From Flaviaestuariibacter flavus (GTDB lineage: Bacteria; Bacteroidota; Bacteroidia; Chitinophagales; Chitinophagaceae): a DNA stretch of 64,000 nt. This document shows positions 60,870 through 64,000 of this stretch, piece after piece; the first letter of the stretch is position 1; every line of letters starts with the position of its first letter. Location: NCBI RefSeq assembly GCF_004337505.1, contig NZ_SJZI01000042.1, forward strand, positions 480,346 through 544,345, in the 5' to 3' direction. The notes under the pieces are model-generated. The model searched no databases. It saw nothing but the letters and a program-made list of their open reading frames with translations, and was not told the DNA's origin. A program made the position numbers and the translations under genes.

Positions 60870-62111
60870 TTAAGCCACTTTCAGCAGGCTCATCTTGCTC
60901 TTGTCGAACTTCCGCTTTGCATACTCGATGTCGAGCGTGAAGAACTTCTCCGCGGAGGAGGGGAGCTCAAACATCGCGTCGGTGAGGATGCTTTCGCAGA
61001 TGGAGCGGAGACCGCGGGCGCCGAGCTTGAATTCCATGGCTTTTTCCACCATGAAGTCAAGCACGTCGTTCTCAATATGCAGCTTGATGCCTTCGAGCTC
61101 GAAGAGGCGGATATACTGCTTGATGAGCGCGTTCTTCGGCTCTACCAGGATGGAGCGCAGGGTGCTGATATCAAGCGGGTCGAGGTGGGTGACCACGGGC
61201 AGGCGGCCCAGCAGCTCGGGGATGAGTCCGAATGCCTTCAGGTCCTGTGCGTTTACATAGCGCAGCAGGTTCTTTTTCATGTTCTCCTGCAGGTCCTTGT
61301 CCACGTTGAAACCGATGGTGTTGGTCTGCACACGGCGGCCGATGATCTTGTCGATGCCGTCGAAGGCGCCGCCGCAGATGAAGAGGATGTTCTGGGTGTT
61401 GATCTTAATGAGCTTTTGCTCGGGGTGCTTGCGGCCGCCCTGCGGGGGTACCAGCACGTCGGTGCCTTCGAGCAGCTTCAGCATGCCCTGCTGCACGCCC
61501 TCGCCCGACACGTCGCGGGTGATGGACGGGTTGTCGCCCTTGCGTGCGATCTTGTCGATCTCATCGATATAAACGATACCGCGCTCGGCCGCATTGACAT
61601 CGTAGTTGCACACCTGCAGCAGGCGGGTGAGGATCGACTCGACGTCTTCGCCCACGTAGCCGGCCTCGGTGAACACGGTGGCGTCCACGATGGCGAAAGG
61701 CACGTTGAGGAGCTTGGCGATGGTCTTGGCCAGCAGGGTTTTACCGGTACCGGTTTCGCCCACCATCACGATGTTGGATTTCTCGATCTCGATCTCGGAA
61801 GCGTTTTCGCTCTTGTACTGGAGACGCTTGTAGTGGTTGTACACCGCCACGGAGAGCACCTTCTTGGCTTCGTCCTGGCCGATGATATACTCATCCAGGA
61901 ACTTTTTGATCTCCAGGGGCTTTTTAACGGTCAGCTTGAAGGCCGAGCCGCCGGCGCCCTTATCGTCGCGCACGAGCAACTCCTGATCGATGATCTCACG
62001 GGCGTGCTCTACGCAGTTTTCACAAATATGTCCTTCCTGGCCGGCGATAAGGATTTTCACCTCGTCGCGGCTGCGGCCACAGAAAGAACAGTGCAGAATA
62101 TTTTTTGCCAT
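60870..62111 (-). CDS. clpX: ATP-dependent Clp protease unfoldase ClpX
   Basis: ClpX recognises and unfolds substrates and threads them into ClpP. 413 residues, standard. N-terminal zinc-binding domain with [11 protein letters not shown] ... [10 protein letters not shown] (Cys4), then the AAA+ module: Walker [14 protein letters not shown] (~122), pore loop [12 protein letters not shown] (GYVG), Walker [13 protein letters not shown] (~190), the IGF loop for ClpP docking in TNTIGFNVD, sensor/arginine-finger region [12 protein letters not shown] and the C-terminal small domain [21 protein letters not shown] perfect -7 box lies about 60 bp upstream of the ATG, so clpX can be transcribed apart from the clpP genes. 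It lies downstream of two clpP genes on the same strand. Confidence 0.98.
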   Translation of the reverse strand: MAKNILHCSFCGRSRDEVKILIAGQEGHICENCVEHAREIIDQELLVRDDKGAGGSAFKLTVKKPLEIKKFLDEYIIGQDEAKKVLSVAVYNHYKRLQYKSENASEIEIEKSNIVMVGETGTGKTLLAKTIAKLLNVPFAIVDATVFTEAGYVGEDVESILTRLLQVCNYDVNAAERGIVYIDEIDKIARKGDNPSITRDVSGEGVQQGMLKLLEGTDVLVPPQGGRKHPEQKLIKINTQNILFICGGAFDGIDKIIGRRVQTNTIGFNVDKDLQENMKKNLLRYVNAQDLKAFGLIPELLGRLPVVTHLDPLDISTLRSILVEPKNALIKQYIRLFELEGIKLHIENDVLDFMVEKAMEFKLGARGLRSICESILTDAMFELPSSAEKFFTLDIEYAKRKFDKSKMSLLKVA

Positions 62112-62169
62112 TAGTGTTGCTTCCTTTATTAGAGTCCGCCCGCGGCCCGGGGGCTGCGTGGGCGGCCTG

Positions 62170-62177
62170 CAAAGTTA
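62170..62177 (-). promoter_or_regulatory. clpX -7 promoter box (TAACTTTG)
   Basis: Exact TAnnTTTG match on the minus strand, 58 bp before the clpX ATG. Confidence 0.65.
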
Positions 62178-62301
62178 GAAAAAAGCCAGCCGGATTTCGA
62201 TAAACCCGCCGAATTAGGAGGATTTTAGGTCGGAGCCTGTGCGTCAGGGGGTTGAACGTGCCGGAAGGGGCTTTTGTTACGGCTGCGGCGGGGATCTGAA
62301 C

Positions 62302-62416
62302 AGTGGAACAAGGAACAGGGAAGAAAAAATGCAGAAGCCCCTCGGAAAGGAGGGGCTTCACTATTCAGATAGCGAAACAAGTGCTTCGGGGCCTTATTTC
62401 TTATTCCCTGTTCTGC
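62302..62416. repeat. Family H word arrays around a terminator
   Basis: Left arm 62302-62326: GGAACAA, GGAACAG, GGAAGAA. Right arm 62393-62416: TTATTTC, TTATTCC, CTGTTCT. Same words as in the rbfA tail (23800-23846). Confidence 0.8.
62334..62359. terminator. Intrinsic terminator between clpP2 and clpX
   Basis: 10-bp stem (62334-62343 with 62350-62359, GAAGCCCCTC), loop GGAAAG. Confidence 0.8.
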
Positions 62417-62434
62417 TGTTTGATAAGCAAGTCG

Positions 62435-63103
62435 CTAGACGAGCTTATCGATGATCTTGTCCACGATGCCGTACTTCACGCTTGCCTCAGCGTCCATCCA
62501 GTAGTCGCGCTCAAAGTCTTTCTTGATGCGCTCGATGCTTTGGCCGGTGTTCTCGGCGAGGATCTTAGCGCCCAGCTCCTTGGTGCGGAGGATCTGCTCG
62601 GCGTGGATCTCCATGTCGGCGCTTACGGCCTGTATGTGGCCGCCGAGCGAAGGCTGGTGAATCATCACTTCGCCGTTGGGGAAGATATAGCGCTTGCCCT
62701 TGGTGCCGCCGGAGAGGAGGATGGAGCCCATGGAGGCGGCGAGGCCCATGCAGATGGTGCTCACCGGGCTTTTGATCATGCGCATCATATCGTACACCAC
62801 CATGCCGCTGGTAACCGAGCCGCCGGGGGAGGAGATGTACATCTTGATCTCGGCGCCGGGCTTGTCGAAGTCGAGCAGGAGGAGCTTGGTGGTGATGTCT
62901 TTGGCGGATTTGTCGTCTACCACGCCCCAGAAGTAAATGGTGCGGGTCTCGTAAAAATGCTGCTCCATCCGCTTGTAGAGCATCTTGGTATCGGTCTCGG
63001 CGCGCTCTTCCTGCTCGGCCTCACCCGGTTGCTCGGGCTCTTCGGGATTCGGCTGAGGGCCCATGATGTGGAAGCGGTTGTATAAAAGGTCGTTGGTATT
63101 CAT
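62435..63103 (-). CDS. ClpP-family serine protease, second paralogue
   Basis: 222 residues. ClpP fold with the catalytic triad: Ser in GLAASMGSILLS, His in VMIHQPSLGG and Asp in ERDYWMDAEA. An N-terminal extension rich in Glu, Pro and Gln (MGPQPNPEEPEQPGEAEQEE, ~14-38) replaces the short propeptide of canonical ClpP, then YKRMEQHFYETRTIYFWGVVDDKSAKDITTKLLLLDF. It differs from the clpP1 product just upstream in the handle region and oligomer contacts, so the pair may build hetero-oligomeric rings, as in other bacteria with two ClpPs; that is inference. Active site intact. The gene is separated from clpP1 by octamer arrays and from clpX by a terminator. Confidence 0.9.
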   Translation of the reverse strand: MNTNDLLYNRFHIMGPQPNPEEPEQPGEAEQEERAETDTKMLYKRMEQHFYETRTIYFWGVVDDKSAKDITTKLLLLDFDKPGAEIKMYISSPGGSVTSGMVVYDMMRMIKSPVSTICMGLAASMGSILLSGGTKGKRYIFPNGEVMIHQPSLGGHIQAVSADMEIHAEQILRTKELGAKILAENTGQSIERIKKDFERDYWMDAEASVKYGIVDKIIDKLV

Positions 63104-63116
63104 TTGTCGATGGGTT

Positions 63117-63224
63117 GAGTAGTTAATTAGTCTATTAGTCTATTGGTTAATTGGAAACTGGATCTTCGCATCGGTTCTTCGTTCAACTTCAGAACCTTAA
63201 AACCCCGGAACCTCAGAACCGTTC
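63117..63224. repeat. Family K octamer arrays between the two clpP genes
   Basis: 63117-63160: AGTTAATT, AGTCTATT, AGTCTATT, GGTTAATT. 63182-63224: TCAACTTC, AGAACCTT, AAAACCCC, GGAACCTC, AGAACCGT. Inverted relative to the two arrays at 39328-39412, with the same two sub-families adjacent. Confidence 0.83.
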
Positions 63225-63230
63225 TCGTCC

Positions 63231-63929
63231 TTACTTGTCGGCCTTCTTTTCTTTCTTGGGATTTACCAGCAGCACTTCGTCTACGAGGCCGTATTCCTTT
63301 GCCTCGGTAGCGGTCATCCAGTAGTCGCGGGTAAGGTCATCTTCCACGCGCTCCACGCTCTGGCCCGAGTGGTGGCTATAGATTTCGTACAGCTCGCGCT
63401 TCAGTTTTTTGATCTGACCCACGGTGATCTCGATATCGGTAGCCTGGCCACCCATGGCGCCGGAAGGCTGGTGCATCATCACGCGGCTATGCTTCAGCGC
63501 GGCGCGCTTGCCGGTGGTGCCGGCGCAGAGCAGCAGCGAGCCCATGGAGGCCGCCATGCCGATGCAGATAGTGGCTACGTCGGGGCTCACGTACTGGATC
63601 GTATCGTAGATGCCGAGGCCGGAGTAAACAGAGCCGCCGGGCGAGTTGATATACATATTGATATCGCGGGTGCGGTCGGTGGAGTCGAGGAAGAGGAGCT
63701 GCGCGGTGACGATATTGGCCACTTCATCGTTGATGGGATAACCCAGGAAGATGATGCGGTCCATCATCAGGCGGCTGTACACGTCCATGACGGCTACATT
63801 CATCGGGCGCTCCTCGATGACGTTGGCGGTAAGGGCGGTAACGTTGTACTTGGCATAGCTATTCAGCGTGTTGCTGGAGAGGCCCCGGTGCTTGACGGCG
63901 TATTTTTCGAATTCGGACTGGAAACTCAT
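63231..63929 (-). CDS. clpP: ATP-dependent Clp protease proteolytic subunit ClpP
   Basis: Barrel-forming serine protease of the ClpXP complex. 232 residues with N-terminal extension (FEKYAVKHRGLSSNTLNSYAK) as in Bacteroidota ClpP. Core: RIIFLGYPINDEVANIVTAQLLFLDS, NMYINSPGGSVYSGLGIYDTIQ, catalytic Ser in GMAASMGSLLLCAG (~127), His in SRVMMHQPSGAMGGQ (~152) and Asp in LTRDYWMTATEA (~201); C-terminal tail EVLLVNPKKEKKADK. The DYWM and HQP motifs and lengths match canonical ClpP. First gene of the clp cluster; the promoter is upstream near the right edge of the window (63930-64000), where TATTTG and TAAATT elements are visible but no exact consensus. Confidence 0.96.
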   Translation of the reverse strand: MSFQSEFEKYAVKHRGLSSNTLNSYAKYNVTALTANVIEERPMNVAVMDVYSRLMMDRIIFLGYPINDEVANIVTAQLLFLDSTDRTRDINMYINSPGGSVYSGLGIYDTIQYVSPDVATICIGMAASMGSLLLCAGTTGKRAALKHSRVMMHQPSGAMGGQATDIEITVGQIKKLKRELYEIYSHHSGQSVERVEDDLTRDYWMTATEAKEYGLVDEVLLVNPKKEKKADK

Positions 63930-64000
63930 ATTCGTCTGTTGTTAATGTGGCAATTTAGTGGAATACCGGTTTGCAAATACCGTGCGCGGGCGGAATCCGG

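Larger units (their letters stand above)
62112..62434. other. 323-bp gap between clpX and the second clpP gene
   Basis: Holds the clpX promoter (62170-62177), a terminator for the upstream clpP gene and H-family word arrays. No gene seen. Confidence 0.6.

Overview
The window is 64 kb of a Bacteroidota chromosome, most likely a high-GC member of Chitinophagaceae. The evidence is a set of phylum markers: three surface proteins with type IX secretion (T9SS) C-terminal sorting domains, the T9SS regulator PorX, -7 promoter boxes of the form TAnnTTTG with few Shine-Dalgarno sites, a split transketolase, a bacterial GGGP-synthase-type enzyme, a B12-dependent ribonucleotide reductase, and two ClpP paralogues beside ClpX. 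No tRNA, rRNA, CRISPR array, intact insertion sequence or replication origin was seen. The family-level assignment is inference.

Layout. 1-9.3 kb: 3' end of mfd, a large secreted S8 protease, a small conserved protein, an aldo/keto reductase and a carboxypeptidase-regulatory-domain protein. 9.4-20 kb: gyrB, two receiver-only response regulators, a four-helix-bundle gene bracketed by inverted word repeats, lpxD, an HD hydrolase, porX, a small protein, an MBL hydrolase and an acyl-CoA dehydrogenase. 20-30 kb: a beta-barrel-like protein, an MsbA-type exporter, rbfA, a LolC/E-type permease, a transketolase N-half, a polyprenyl-phosphate sugar-phosphate transferase, frr, an EamA transporter and scpA. 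30-41.6 kb: a PD40/VWA protein, dxs, a barrel-like protein, a degenerate GxxExxY gene, a lamin-tail T9SS protein interrupted by an in-frame TAG, a LytS/LytR-type two-component pair and an M28 peptidase. 42-51 kb: a 2,997-residue T9SS adhesin-like protein. 51-64 kb: GGGP synthase, nrdJ, two paralogous lipoproteins, a pair of exported unknowns, a 64-aa protein, clpX and two clpP genes.

How genes connect. PorX controls the secretion system that the S8 protease, the lamin-tail protein and the giant adhesin use. ClpX and the ClpPs form one protease. rbfA and frr serve the ribosome; dxs (isoprenoids) supplies the prenyl precursors used by the polyprenyl-P transferase and GGGP synthase.

The most unusual feature is not a gene. 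At least 15 intergenic gaps carry short arrays of degenerate 7-mers (sometimes 8-mers), 3-6 words per arm, usually as two inverted arms around a short centre that may hold a terminator. Word families recur at distant loci. The arrays supply or touch the stop codons of about ten genes and directly precede two start codons. One inverted pair encloses the four-helix-bundle gene, and one pair of composite arrays flanks the decayed GxxExxY gene. A separate ~20.6-bp tandem array (core GAACGTTCAAA) lies upstream of the VWA gene.
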